A stretch of 64,000 bases of DNA from an uncultured Agathobacter sp. (GTDB lineage Bacteria; Bacillota; Clostridia; Lachnospirales; Lachnospiraceae), in NCBI GenBank assembly GCA_934365945.1, contig CAKRNE010000003.1:1-64000 (forward strand), in the 5' to 3' direction. Within the stretch, counting starts at the first letter, position 1. Each line of letters starts with the position of its first letter. Under the pieces are notes generated by a model. It did not search any database and had not been told where the DNA came from. It saw only the letters and a program-made list of their open reading frames with translations. Shown in pieces: positions 1-8,241 of the stretch. The position numbers were made by a program, and so were the translations under genes.

Positions 1-182
1 TGGTCTGTTAAAATTACCCATTTTTAGGTCACAAATGTTTTTCAAAAAACACTTGACTATTTATAGTTTGTCACCTCACTTCTTATTTTAACCACATTAT
101 ATCATTGCTAGATATAGTTGTCATGTAGATATTAATATATTCTCATTAAAAGCAAGGTACTACACTCATCCTTTTTTATCTT

Positions 183-228
183 AAAAAAGACCTTGTAAGT
201 CTGATATTTTCATCAGACCAACAAGGTC
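183..228 (-). terminator. Displaced terminator, probably the original ppdK terminator
   Basis: On the minus strand GACCTTGT pairs with ACAAGGTC, an inner TCTGAT/ATCAGA stem extends it, and a run of T follows. It lies about 110 nt downstream of a displaced ppdK-like stop codon (341-343). This is what is expected if a mobile element split ppdK from its native terminator. The hairpin is seen directly; its assignment to ppdK is inference. Confidence 0.7.
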
Positions 229-340
229 ATTCTTTATTTTAACTTGCAAATCATGTTTTCACATGAATTTTTATTATTTCACTGGCTGAAAGTTTTGCCC
301 TAAAACTGGATAAAAACCTTTGCCCTGTGATAACCTTTGT

Positions 341-394
341 CTATTTTGCCTGCTCTGCGATAGCAGCCTGTGCTGCTGTATACCCTGCTATGCG
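341..394 (-). pseudogene. Displaced 3' end of ppdK (outer side of element attachment site)
   Basis: Read on the minus strand, this stretch encodes VRIAGYTAAQAAIAEQAK followed by TAG. The true ppdK product at 27602 ends VPIARLAAAQAAIASK. The two tails share the AAQAAIA core, the final Lys and the CAAAATAG end, but differ in between. The likely explanation is that an element integrated in the 3' end of ppdK, brought its own replacement 3' end, and pushed the native tail about 27 kb away. A chance match is unlikely because both copies fall exactly at the edges of the foreign region. How far upstream the host-derived part extends cannot be decided by eye. Confidence 0.65.
357..376. repeat. Left attachment-site repeat (attL candidate)
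   Basis: The 20-mer GCGATAGCAGCCTGTGCTGC matches GCAATAGCAGCCTGTGCTGC at 27612-27631 with one mismatch, including 17 identical bases in a row. It lies about 110 bp outside the serine recombinase gene, as expected for an element end. Serine integrases usually need only a short shared core, so the longer match may reflect carriage of a ppdK 3' end or use of the tyrosine recombinase. Confidence 0.65.
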
Positions 395-450
395 AACATA
401 CAATCGTCTGCATCAATTTTTTTAAATATCATCGTTTAAACATTATAAAA

Positions 451-472
451 GAGCCTACCTATCTGTAGGCTC
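451..472 (-). terminator. Terminator of the serine recombinase gene
   Basis: GAGCCTAC and GTAGGCTC form an 8-bp stem with a 6-nt loop, 13 nt past the recombinase stop codon. The minus-strand continuation is TTTTATAATG. Confidence 0.75.
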
Positions 473-484
473 ATTATAATACAA

Positions 485-2413
485 TTAGTTCTTCAAGTCT
501 ATAGCGACTTTTACTTTCAATGGTTTCCAAGATTTCTTAACAATTCGTCTTCCTCTTGATTTATGGTACTCTTCTATTTCATCCAAGCCAATTTCAAAAT
601 CAGCAAAGATATTAAAATTAGAATCTACTATCAACGTTTCTTTATACTCATCTGACAAATGATTTATACGCTCAATTGGTTTTAAATTCACAATTTTATT
701 AAAATTCAAAATCCATACAAACTCTGAATTTTCTCTTACAATAACCTTATTTATAAATCTATCTATAATGTCATAATCAATAATAGGTTTACTAAAATCA
801 ATAATAGTATTAAAAGCCTCCTCGATATCTTTCATCATCTTTCCCTTATCGAAATCAGACTCCTTATTATTGGTTAACTCCTCTATAATTTTATTGTACG
901 TCTCAATCTTCACTTTACTGTTATTAATTGTCTGTGTAAGCATTGACTCTGTTATCAGACCTTTAGTCGTAAGCTCAACAGCTTTTAACTGACTTGCTTC
1001 TTCATCTGCAATTTTTCGCTTATATGCTGCAATCTTATCTGAATTATCTACTATTGCAGATTTATTACAATCAGCAATCATTTCAATAGCACGTTTCATA
1101 GCTTCCCTCTGCTCTACCCAAACTAATTGCAGAACTTTCTTTGCCATCAAATCTAAGCTACTTTCCTGAACGCAGGAAACATCACAAGCATCTTCAAAAG
1201 GAAGTCCCTGTTTAATTAAGTTCTCTCTTTTTCCATTATTAACTTGGTTCCAACATTGGTAACTATATATATATTCATCAGTTAATTTATTTTTTCTCCA
1301 TCTATTTCTACGAAATCCTCGTCCACAAGAACATTGTAACTTTCTAATCCACATATTCATCTCTGATGGTTGACCATATTTCATTTTAGAACCATCAGTA
1401 TTTATAATCGTCACTTTACGATTGTTACGACACTCTTGAGCCATATACCATAATGCTTCTGATATTATAGGTTCCCATTCCCCCTTTACCATTTGTAATT
1501 TATCTAAATCAGTTTCATAATCTTTCTTATGCGACAGATAATCCACTACTTTAGACTTCCCATATGCATTATAGGCCATATATGTAGGATTATTTAAAAT
1601 CCTATTAATATTTGACTCTTGCCATTTGCTTTTCCCAGTTGCAGTCAAATGTCCTTCTTTAGTAAGCACTTTTGCAATTTTTTTTGCTCCTAACCCTTCT
1701 ACACACAGGTTATAAATTCTTCGTACTGTCCTAGCCTGTTCTTCATTAATAACATATGTAAAAGTTGTTTTATAAGGTTGATTAGTCGCAGGATCTATAT
1801 CTGCCTTCTTATGGTGAATTTTATCATACCCTAAAATATTACCATTTCCATATGGCTGACCATTTTTTCTACTAATTTCTTGTCCCCACTTAGCTCTGTC
1901 AGAAGTTTTCTTTGACTCACCTTGAGCCATTGAAGCCATCATAGATAATCTCATAATACCTTCTGGTGAGTCATCAAAACTCCATATGTCTTCTGCAATA
2001 AAGTAAACCCCAATTCCATAATCACGCAATTCTCTTGTATACTGAAAAGTTTCTTCAACATTTCTAGCAAATCTTGGCACTTCTCTTGTAATTATGATAT
2101 CAAAATCACATTCTGGAGATTTTGCATCATCAATCATTTTCAAAAAAGCATCCCTTTTCTTTGCTAAAGTACCTGTGATACCTTTATCAATATACATATC
2201 CTTATCTAAATCAATTATCCAATTGTCTTTTATGCGTAATTTATACCAATCTAGCTGATTTTCTAAAGCATTTAATTGTGACTCGTGCTTTGTGCTTACC
2301 CTAGCATAAATTTTTACCCTTAAGGGTTTCGTATATAGTGCTTCACTAACATTTTTATTATGCTCTCTAAAAAAAATTTCTCTTTCTTTTCTATTCATGA
2401 ATCTCGTTGTCAT
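485..2413 (-). CDS. Large serine recombinase (site-specific integrase), 642 aa
   Basis: This is a large serine integrase that would cut and rejoin attachment sites. The N-terminal resolvase domain has YARVSTKHE with the nucleophilic Ser near residue 40, then ITREVPRFARN and a GESKKTSDRAK segment. A recombinase domain (NEEQARTVRRIYNLCVEGLGAKKIA) follows, then a zinc ribbon with CSCG and a later Cys pair, and a coiled coil around residues 450-530. I chose the ATG at 2413 because GGAGG lies 8 nt upstream; an ATG 15 nt earlier overlaps that SD. The gene is the outermost one at the left edge of the foreign region, so it is the leading candidate for the element's integrase. It looks full length. 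Confidence 0.93.
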   Translation of the reverse strand: MTTRFMNRKEREIFFREHNKNVSEALYTKPLRVKIYARVSTKHESQLNALENQLDWYKLRIKDNWIIDLDKDMYIDKGITGTLAKKRDAFLKMIDDAKSPECDFDIIITREVPRFARNVEETFQYTRELRDYGIGVYFIAEDIWSFDDSPEGIMRLSMMASMAQGESKKTSDRAKWGQEISRKNGQPYGNGNILGYDKIHHKKADIDPATNQPYKTTFTYVINEEQARTVRRIYNLCVEGLGAKKIAKVLTKEGHLTATGKSKWQESNINRILNNPTYMAYNAYGKSKVVDYLSHKKDYETDLDKLQMVKGEWEPIISEALWYMAQECRNNRKVTIINTDGSKMKYGQPSEMNMWIRKLQCSCGRGFRRNRWRKNKLTDEYIYSYQCWNQVNNGKRENLIKQGLPFEDACDVSCVQESSLDLMAKKVLQLVWVEQREAMKRAIEMIADCNKSAIVDNSDKIAAYKRKIADEEASQLKAVELTTKGLITESMLTQTINNSKVKIETYNKIIEELTNNKESDFDKGKMMKDIEEAFNTIIDFSKPIIDYDIIDRFINKVIVRENSEFVWILNFNKIVNLKPIERINHLSDEYKETLIVDSNFNIFADFEIGLDEIEEYHKSRGRRIVKKSWKPLKVKVAIDLKN

Positions 2414-2531
2414 AAAAAGTTCCTCCATATTTTCTCATAACTTCTTCATAAGTTTTCTTGTCTATCAAATTCTTCTCAAAAGCAATCTGAACTAAAACAA
2501 GTGCAGCGAAATCAACTGAAATTTCGTTCAT
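2391..2531 (-). CDS. Small 46-aa protein overlapping the serine recombinase
   Basis: A 46-residue frame starts at an ATG 10 nt after GGGAGG and overlaps the recombinase start by 23 nt. It begins MNEISVDFAALVLVQ and continues with FEKNLIDKKTYEEVMRKYGG. The second half has the look of SHOCT-like short helical segments (a hydrophobic helix, then LID/LIT-KKTYEE). Its stop codon lies just inside the recombinase gene, so the two are probably translationally coupled. I know of similar small proteins next to serine recombinases in clostridial elements, but no function can be given. The start, SD and overlap are directly visible. Confidence 0.6.
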   Translation of the reverse strand: MNEISVDFAALVLVQIAFEKNLIDKKTYEEVMRKYGGTFYDNEIHE

Positions 2532-2533
2532 AA

Positions 2534-2565
2534 GACGGTATCCTCCCAAAAAAATTGATACCGCC
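2534..2565 (-). promoter_or_regulatory. Leader hairpin holding the SD of the recombinase mini-operon in its loop
   Basis: On the minus strand GGCGGTATC pairs with GATACCGTC (one G-U pair). The 14-nt loop contains the GGGAGG ribosome-binding site of the 46-aa gene, whose ATG follows 2 nt after the stem. This could tune translation of the small gene and the coupled recombinase. The structure is seen; the role is inferred. Confidence 0.5.
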
Positions 2566-2766
2566 AATACGTCAACTGAATTTCAGCCTCCATATGTAAG
2601 CAAACTCTGTTAATCGCTAACACTAACTGCAGCCATAGCGACAGTGTTATGTGTTATAGCTCTACTCCTGCAACTAATCAAGTCCATTTTTTATCGAGAG
2701 AAACCCGAACTCCCAGAGCCATCATTCTTTTTTAAGTGCCTAATTCGACAACTCACCGAAAATATC

Positions 2767-2798
2767 CCAAAAAAGACCAGTGCTTTGCTCACTGGTCT
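2767..2798 (-). terminator. Terminator of the 2.8-6.3 kb operon
   Basis: AGACCAGTG and CACTGGTCT form a strong stem followed on the minus strand by TTTTTTGGG. It lies about 50 nt beyond the stop of the last gene of the operon. Confidence 0.85.
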
Positions 2799-2848
2799 CT
2801 TGTATACAATACTAGAACTCTATTTTATTTTTCGGAAAACTACCCCTG

Positions 2849-3202
2849 TTAATCCAAGTCATATGAAATACTTGTCTCACCAGCACCTATCCCCTTTATT
2901 ATTACAATGTCATTATCCAGTTCCACATAATAACAATCTTGGCAAAGACTTTCATGGTACTTTGATACAATCTCTATGAATAATCGTAGAAACTTTGCGT
3001 AATTCTCCACCCAAAAAATCAATAATAATTCTGCACCAGTATTATGCTTATCAAAGATTTTTTGTGCTTCTTGTACCTGTATATGCTCAACATCTTCTTT
3101 TTGCAATCTATCTATCAGCTCATCATAAAATTCATTTGTGTGAAGTTCCTTTATATGCCCATCTACAAAATTGCAACAAGAAATATGATATGTAATTTTC
3201 AC
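2849..3202 (-). CDS. Hypothetical protein, 117 aa, shortened paralogue of its upstream neighbour
   Basis: No named family is recognised. The protein begins MKITYHISCCNFVDGH and resembles the first two thirds of the 171-aa product encoded just upstream (MWLSYHIPCFYINRG). Both have a Y-H-I-x-C-x-F start, a predicted helix with 'LQKE/LEKEGV', and a late 'NCYYVELD' / 'NCYFFEFD' strand. It lacks the C-terminal helical extension of that neighbour. The start overlaps the upstream stop in ATGA, so the genes are coupled. It is the last gene of a six-gene operon that starts with a tyrosine recombinase. No signal peptide or membrane segment is seen. Confidence 0.75.
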   Translation of the reverse strand: MKITYHISCCNFVDGHIKELHTNEFYDELIDRLQKEDVEHIQVQEAQKIFDKHNTGAELLLIFWVENYAKFLRLFIEIVSKYHESLCQDCYYVELDNDIVIIKGIGAGETSISYDLD

Positions 3203-3714
3203 AGCTCATCACCAAACCTTTCCAGTGCCTCCACCAGCTCGTCATCCTCCAAGTTAAATAAATCCTTGTCACCTGCACAATCAATCAAAAGCTGTCCCAA
3301 ACGCAGATCTGGATGCTCTCTCCATACTTCTTCAAGTTTTCTAATTACTGGTGAAATACGACCACGTTTTCTTGTAGTTCCCCCTGAGCAATACACATAT
3401 AACATACAACCATCAAATTCAAAGAAATAACAGTTCTGTTTTAAATCTGACTCATACTTATTAACTGCATCATCAAAAATATCGAGGAAAGCCTGTAGTT
3501 TTTCATGTGTATTTTTATCATCTGTATAAAAACTTAAAATCTCCTCATCAACAAAATCATCACCCATTTTTACTTTGACTGTTTCCAGCTTAATATAGGT
3601 AACTCCCTCTTTTTCTAAACCTTTTAAAAGCTCTGCTTTGAAATCTTTGTTGAAACAGGCACATATACTGCCCCGATTAATATAGAAACAAGGAATATGA
3701 TAACTCAACCACAT
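3199..3714 (-). CDS. Hypothetical protein with DUF1040-like C-terminus, 171 aa
   Basis: The N-terminal ~110 residues match the downstream 117-aa protein and have no family I can name. The C-terminal ~45 residues (IRKLEEVWREHPDLRLGQLL, then DLFNLEDDELVEALERF) resemble the 'iW..nPDLRLGQLi' module typical of DUF1040-like small phage and mobile-element proteins. The start is supported by GGAGG 8 nt upstream and overlaps the preceding gene by 10 nt. The fused architecture suggests a small adaptor or regulatory protein, but no catalytic motif is visible. The domain assignment rests on recall of the motif only. Confidence 0.7.
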   Translation of the reverse strand: MWLSYHIPCFYINRGSICACFNKDFKAELLKGLEKEGVTYIKLETVKVKMGDDFVDEEILSFYTDDKNTHEKLQAFLDIFDDAVNKYESDLKQNCYFFEFDGCMLYVYCSGGTTRKRGRISPVIRKLEEVWREHPDLRLGQLLIDCAGDKDLFNLEDDELVEALERFGDEL

Positions 3715-4667
3715 AAAATCATCCTCCTTCGTAATATATCTGGAATCAAATCCTCAAATAGAGGTAAGACTTCTTCCTCACCTAATACCTCGATAAACTC
3801 TTTATTTATCCAACCACCGTAGATGCAATAATCAACTATATCTCTTTCACTGCGAATGGTTTCATCCACATCAATAATTAAATAAAATGTTTGCTTTACA
3901 TCATCCGCAATAGATGGTAAGTCATCAAAAAGAAGTCTAGTATCTGGATTTTTAGTTGAATTAACTTTTGACAATCTAACTGACTCATCCTTCATAAAAT
4001 CAATCAGCATAATAGCCAGTCTTCTACTATTGAGATTTTTCTTTAAAAATGTTTTTGCAAATATCTTTTTATCACAAATTACACCAGCCTCAAACCACTC
4101 TCTGTAAGTCAAGATAATTTCACAACCCTCTGGATATTTCATGTCTATTAATCGAGCTATATCTGGCAAGTCTCTTTTCCAGTCATACTCAAACTTACGA
4201 CAGAAAGTAAATAAGTTGTCACCATAATCAAAATTAACTGCTTCAAAATCTTTTACTGCAGATAAAATACCATCAACATTATCCTCATCCACACATACTG
4301 CAAGCAAGATATCAATATCTAATTTCTTTAAAGCATTGATAACTAAGCGGTCAAGATGCTTTGTATGCGTATAGATACCCTTTTGTGAATTGCTAATTAA
4401 AATAAGACCTTCCTGCTCACACCTATTGATATATGTGATAGGAAAAACTCTATCAATATCAGCTCCATCACGAATCGCATATCTATCACCTTCTATAAAA
4501 CTGCAATTTCTCTTCTTTAGAAAAGCTATAGATGCCTCATCTCGAAAAGGAAATTCTTCATTCCCTACAAGCATTTCAAATCTAGCATACACATCTTCAC
4601 ATACATGGTATGTATCATCACTAAATACACCATATTGTCCCGGGTGGTAAAGAATAACTTTAATCAA
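3705..4667 (-). CDS. Hypothetical protein, 320 aa, TTG start
   Basis: No family is recognised. I place the start at a TTG (LIKVILYHPGQYGVF) with AAGGAG 9 nt upstream. An upstream ATG would add 18 residues inside the preceding gene without a good SD. The TTG overlaps the upstream stop in the 8-nt string TTGATTAA, a sign of translational coupling. The protein is mixed alpha/beta and acidic, with no signal peptide, membrane helix or obvious catalytic motif; it contains 'ILLAVCVDEDNVDGIL' and a Trp/Asp-rich end. Its position in the recombinase-led operon suggests an element-maintenance role, but that is speculation. Confidence 0.7.
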   Translation of the reverse strand: MIKVILYHPGQYGVFSDDTYHVCEDVYARFEMLVGNEEFPFRDEASIAFLKKRNCSFIEGDRYAIRDGADIDRVFPITYINRCEQEGLILISNSQKGIYTHTKHLDRLVINALKKLDIDILLAVCVDEDNVDGILSAVKDFEAVNFDYGDNLFTFCRKFEYDWKRDLPDIARLIDMKYPEGCEIILTYREWFEAGVICDKKIFAKTFLKKNLNSRRLAIMLIDFMKDESVRLSKVNSTKNPDTRLLFDDLPSIADDVKQTFYLIIDVDETIRSERDIVDYCIYGGWINKEFIEVLGEEEVLPLFEDLIPDILRRRMILCG

Positions 4668-5400
4668 GCAAATCAACTCCTTCCATAAAATCACTAAGTA
4701 AACTCTTTCCATTGAATGCATCAGGACTAATCAATCCTTCTGGATGATTTTCTTCAGTTACACGGGTAACAGTTACTCCATGTTTATAAACTACATTGTC
4801 TATGGTTACAGGTCTGCTTCCTATATTGTTTACAACCAGTCTCTTGATTGAATCGCTCATATGGTAAGTGCTTACTGAACCGCTAATAAATTCATAATGA
4901 CGAAAATCAACTATCCCTGAAAGCTGGTATAGATAAGAATCCTTAAACATTCCCATATGACTCTGACTACTTAAGCGATGAACTTTATCTTCATATTTAA
5001 AATGAACATTTAAAATACCACCAGCTCCTATTTCGATGAATAAATCTCCATTAAAGATTTCCTTCTCTAACCAAGCAACAAAATAACTTTCTTTTTCATG
5101 GGCTAATTTTATTGCTTCGTCTACAAAATGTGGAACAACCTTTAAACGCTCCAAATTGTCTTTGGAAAATTCAGCAAACCTATCAGTCCATCTAATATCC
5201 TCGAATGGACAAAGGTATTCACTACCAGACATTGTATGGAAAATAAAAGCTTTGTTAGGCTCATCAACCTCAACAGTATCAATCATAGATGTAAGAATAG
5301 ATGAGCAAGCTAAGAACCTATCATCATCCTTTACAGGAAAACCTCCCAACACAAAATTTTCTAAAATTTCTTCAACATGCCATTTTGCTAACTTAGTCAT
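4660..5400 (-). CDS. Hypothetical protein, 246 aa
   Basis: An unrecognised soluble protein. It begins MTKLAKWHVEEILENFV and its start overlaps the upstream stop in ATGA. The middle reads like alternating strands (FIEIGAGGILNVHFKYEDK), and the C-terminal part is acidic, ending EGVDLLD. No nuclease, NTPase or DNA-binding motif can be pointed to. Its end overlaps the TTG start of the next gene by 8 nt, so it is probably co-expressed in fixed ratio with the 320-aa protein. Confidence 0.72.
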   Translation of the reverse strand: MTKLAKWHVEEILENFVLGGFPVKDDDRFLACSSILTSMIDTVEVDEPNKAFIFHTMSGSEYLCPFEDIRWTDRFAEFSKDNLERLKVVPHFVDEAIKLAHEKESYFVAWLEKEIFNGDLFIEIGAGGILNVHFKYEDKVHRLSSQSHMGMFKDSYLYQLSGIVDFRHYEFISGSVSTYHMSDSIKRLVVNNIGSRPVTIDNVVYKHGVTVTRVTEENHPEGLISPDAFNGKSLLSDFMEGVDLLD

Positions 5401-5672
5401 ACATCATCACCCCCTATATTTGGAAAGTAAACTACAGTATCCAGTCCAAGATTATCGTATGTAGCTCCCTCCAGCTTGAAATCAATATCATCAACATCAT
5501 AATTATCCATATATCTTGTAAGGTTTATAATGAAATCCATGAAAGAACAACCTTGCTTTACAACTACACCCAAGCACTTACGACCAAACATTCCTCGACC
5601 TGAGTATCCCTCATATAGCTCATACTGATCGTTTTCATCTACATAATTTCTGATAGCTTCTTCTACTGTCAT
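5397..5672 (-). CDS. Hypothetical protein, 91 aa
   Basis: A small acidic protein starting MTVEEAIRNYVDENDQYELY behind a good SD (GGAGG, 7 nt). It includes GYSGRGMFGRKCLGVVV, then an amphipathic helix around LTRYMDNYD. It overlaps the next gene by 4 nt (ATGA) and follows the tyrosine recombinase by 11 nt. I do not recognise the family. Small size and context suggest an accessory protein of the mobile element. Confidence 0.7.
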   Translation of the reverse strand: MTVEEAIRNYVDENDQYELYEGYSGRGMFGRKCLGVVVKQGCSFMDFIINLTRYMDNYDVDDIDFKLEGATYDNLGLDTVVYFPNIGGDDV

Positions 5673-5683
5673 TGCTGTACCTC

Positions 5684-6268
5684 CTAAACTAAATTCACAA
5701 CTGTACCAGCAAGGGCATCCTCAACCTGTTTCTGCTGGATACCAATATATCTCTGTGTCGTAACAACACTGGAATGCTGGAGTAATACTCTCACCAGCTC
5801 TATGTTGTAATCATTTTCCACATAGACCTTAGTGGCAAATAATTTTCTTGCACTATGCGTTCCATATTGTCTTAAAGGCAGTCCCATCTTGGTAAATACC
5901 TTATTCATATGACGCTCCACCTGTCTCTCAGAAATATCAAAGAGCTTGGCATCAGCTCCAATGTTATTGGAAATAGCATAATCCTGAATAAAACTGTACA
6001 CCTCAATAGGAACTGTAAATGTACGCATTTTTCCAGTCTTCTGTTCTTTGATGTCTAAGCGGTAGCGAGAACCATCTTTGATAAAGGAACACATTTTAAG
6101 TTTTAATGTATCTCCAAGTCGTAATCCTAAGGTAGCTTGGAGAACCTCAACTGCTGCAATCCTCTCATTAGGTTTGATAAGCTTCTCATCAAGAATAAAT
6201 CCTGAACGCAATAAGCTGATACTCTCACGATACTGCTCATCTGTAAGAGCAACGCATCTCTTATTCAT
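5684..6268 (-). CDS. Tyrosine recombinase, catalytic domain only, 194 aa
   Basis: A phage-integrase-family recombinase reduced to the catalytic domain. The active-site set is visible: Arg50 (LGLRLGD), Lys77 (KEQKTGK), His138 and Arg141 (HSARK), His165 (LLQHSS) and nucleophile Tyr174 (TQRYIG). There is no N-terminal core- or arm-binding domain; only about 35 residues precede the catalytic fold. I chose the ATG at 6268 because AGGAG lies about 10 nt upstream; the open frame extends 31 codons further without support. It leads a six-gene operon. It could resolve multimers, invert DNA, or help the serine recombinase; alone it may not be the integrase. Confidence 0.9.
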   Translation of the reverse strand: MNKRCVALTDEQYRESISLLRSGFILDEKLIKPNERIAAVEVLQATLGLRLGDTLKLKMCSFIKDGSRYRLDIKEQKTGKMRTFTVPIEVYSFIQDYAISNNIGADAKLFDISERQVERHMNKVFTKMGLPLRQYGTHSARKLFATKVYVENDYNIELVRVLLQHSSVVTTQRYIGIQQKQVEDALAGTVVNLV

Positions 6269-6762
6269 AAACAAGCAACTCCTTTCTTTAAGTGATTTGC
6301 AGAAGTCGTATAAACACGCATAGGAGTGCGTATTAACTACCCATGATACTGACAACATCACACAAACACCGCATTTATCACAAAGGTCGATTAATACATA
6401 TTTTAAGACCTTGAAACCGACCGCACAGATTGAGCTGTGTGCCCTTGTTCAAAGACCAGCCAGACTATCCGCCATCAGACCATATAATGCGAATATCGAG
6501 CCAAATACAAAGTTACACCATTTATTTTGTGAATATACGACTTCCTGTGGTGTCCTACTATAACTCTGTTCATAGGTGCTTGGAATAATCACTATTTCAC
6601 AAAAAGTGCCGACAGTATTTGGTGGTAGTGCTTCATAGCAAGGGAATCATATAGAAAAAAGACAAGTCCAAAGAAATATGCAGATACAAAGAAGTGCGTT
6701 ACTTCCTATTATAAAGAGAAAAAGGACTGGCTACAGAGAGCCAGTCCAACAACAATACATTA
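6269..6762. other. Intergenic region upstream of the tyrosine recombinase
   Basis: No coding frame with a convincing start is seen on either strand. The region holds short palindromes (ACACGCA/TGCGTAT at 6315-6331; GCACAG/CTGTGTGC at 6423-6442), and its right end carries the terminator of the neighbouring operon. It must contain the promoter of the recombinase operon, but I cannot pick one -10/-35 pair with confidence. Confidence 0.5.
6724..6747 (-). terminator. Terminator of the 227-aa gene
   Basis: GGACTGGCT and AGCCAGTCC form a perfect 9-bp stem with a 6-nt loop, followed on the minus strand by TTTTTCTC. Confidence 0.88.
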
Positions 6763-7446
6763 TTATTCACTTTTGCAGTAATCAATCACCTTTTGTGGTG
6801 GAACAGCAAGATGAGATACTTTGTCCTGCATCTTTTTATAATAGATGCTCCACTCAGAACTATCAGAACTGAAAAGTTCATTCATAATAAAAGCAAGAGC
6901 TTCAGGCTTTACCTCCGATAACTTGCTCTCAATAGCAGGCTCACTAAAATGAGCTACCAACATAAGAGCCTGAAACTTCTCCTCTTCTGTGATTGGCTGT
7001 TCTTGAACAGAATCCACAGTAATATTGTGAATTTTTTCAAGCATATAATTTGACAATTCCTTGCCAATAACCAACCTATTATTAAGCTGGTCAATATAAG
7101 CTCTTGTCTTTGCTATCTCCTCAACTGGTGCATATACACAAGCATCAATCAACCTCTGACCATCAAAGAGCAAACCTGAGAGCTTTGTGGATACTCGTGA
7201 TACTCTGCTGCGGTAAGTATTCACATTCACCCCAATAAAATCAGCTACTGCATTGTTGTTATAACCTTTACCAGCATACAGATATATCAGTCTGTCCATA
7301 GGGTTCGACACCCAGACGAAACTGTCAAAATATTTTTTGACAGACTGAAGTATCTTCATGTACTCAGGATCTGAAAAAATATCAGGCTCCTTTGCAATCT
7401 TCTCTTTTGCCAAGAAAAATACCTCAAAAATGTTTCCTGCATTCAT
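6763..7446 (-). CDS. Hypothetical protein with sigma-region-4/LuxR-like HTH, 227 aa
   Basis: The product begins MNAGNIFEVFFLAKEKIAKE; the ATG at 7446 has GGAGG 9 nt upstream. Around residues 60-85 the segment YNNNAVADFIGVNVNTYRSR has the spacing of a helix-turn-helix of the sigma-70 region 4/LuxR type, preceded by a MDRLIYLYAGKG helix. The rest is helical with no other recognised domain. It is a single-gene unit with its own terminator and lies between the recombinase operon and the TPR-nuclease gene. It may be a transcription regulator of the element; that is inference from the HTH. Confidence 0.72.
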   Translation of the reverse strand: MNAGNIFEVFFLAKEKIAKEPDIFSDPEYMKILQSVKKYFDSFVWVSNPMDRLIYLYAGKGYNNNAVADFIGVNVNTYRSRVSRVSTKLSGLLFDGQRLIDACVYAPVEEIAKTRAYIDQLNNRLVIGKELSNYMLEKIHNITVDSVQEQPITEEEKFQALMLVAHFSEPAIESKLSEVKPEALAFIMNELFSSDSSEWSIYYKKMQDKVSHLAVPPQKVIDYCKSE

Positions 7447-8184
7447 AATCTTGTACCTCCATCCTACTGCATCACTCACAGAAATTTGTCAAATTCTGTG
7501 GTGGCAGATTTTTCATATTAAAATGCCATAAAATAAAGCCTTTTCAAGCCATAATTTCACAGACATCTGCTTTTACATCAAAGATACAATCAGATTGAGC
7601 ATCGGGAAGTCAGCCTTAGTTTCCCGATGCATCTATAACTACCCATAAGCTGTTGGGAAATGTAAATATTAGCTTTAACTACATAACTGGGAATGCATGA
7701 TATATTTGACTGGAAAATCACAAGAAATATTTAGATACAAAGATACCAACGCCAAGACATACTTGCTCGGCAGAATATAATATTACATTTTTGAGATGAT
7801 ACTATCTCCTGCAACTGCATTATTAGAGCAAACAGTATCTGATATTACTGAAATATCTCACATAAAATCTTTGCTTACACAAGTAACGAGCAATCGCATC
7901 AGTACAGTAGACTTTATTAATTTGAAACGACACCAGTCCGACAGAACACAACATAGACCAGCTCATTATAAAATCAGAATGTATTATTTCACGATAGAAT
8001 CACTTGGTACATAATCAGTGCATATAAAATCATGTCAGTCCTGATTAACACATTTTTAGAATGGCTGTGAACAGCATAGCTCAGATGATTTTATGCAATA
8101 ATATATCTGCTCACGATAAGGATGGCTCTGTTCAAAGAAGTATTGCTCATAGCACTCTCATAAACAGAATTATTCATTAAAACC
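7447..8184. other. Gene-free stretch with a perfect hairpin
   Basis: About 740 bp without a supported gene. One 219-nt plus-strand frame lacks an SD and codon sense and was left out. A strong inverted repeat GCATCGGGAA/TTTCCCGATGC lies at 7599-7630, about 150 nt upstream of the HTH gene. It has no T-tract on either strand, so it is more likely an operator or leader structure than a terminator. Confidence 0.5.
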
Positions 8185-8231
8185 CATAAAAGAGCGGAGC
8201 TACCGACAATAGGTAACTCCACTCTTTTATG
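8185..8231 (-). terminator. Terminator of the TPR-nuclease gene
   Basis: A long stem pairs CATAAAAGAG with CTCTTTTATG, with inner GGAG/CTCC and TACC/GGTA pairs. It is 10 nt past the stop codon. The outer arms supply the T-rich tail. Confidence 0.82.
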
Positions 8232-8241
8232 TATCTTGATT

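Noticed and set aside
7796..8014. Plus-strand open frame of 72 codons
   Set aside because: No ribosome-binding site, no recognised motif and opposite to nearly all element genes.
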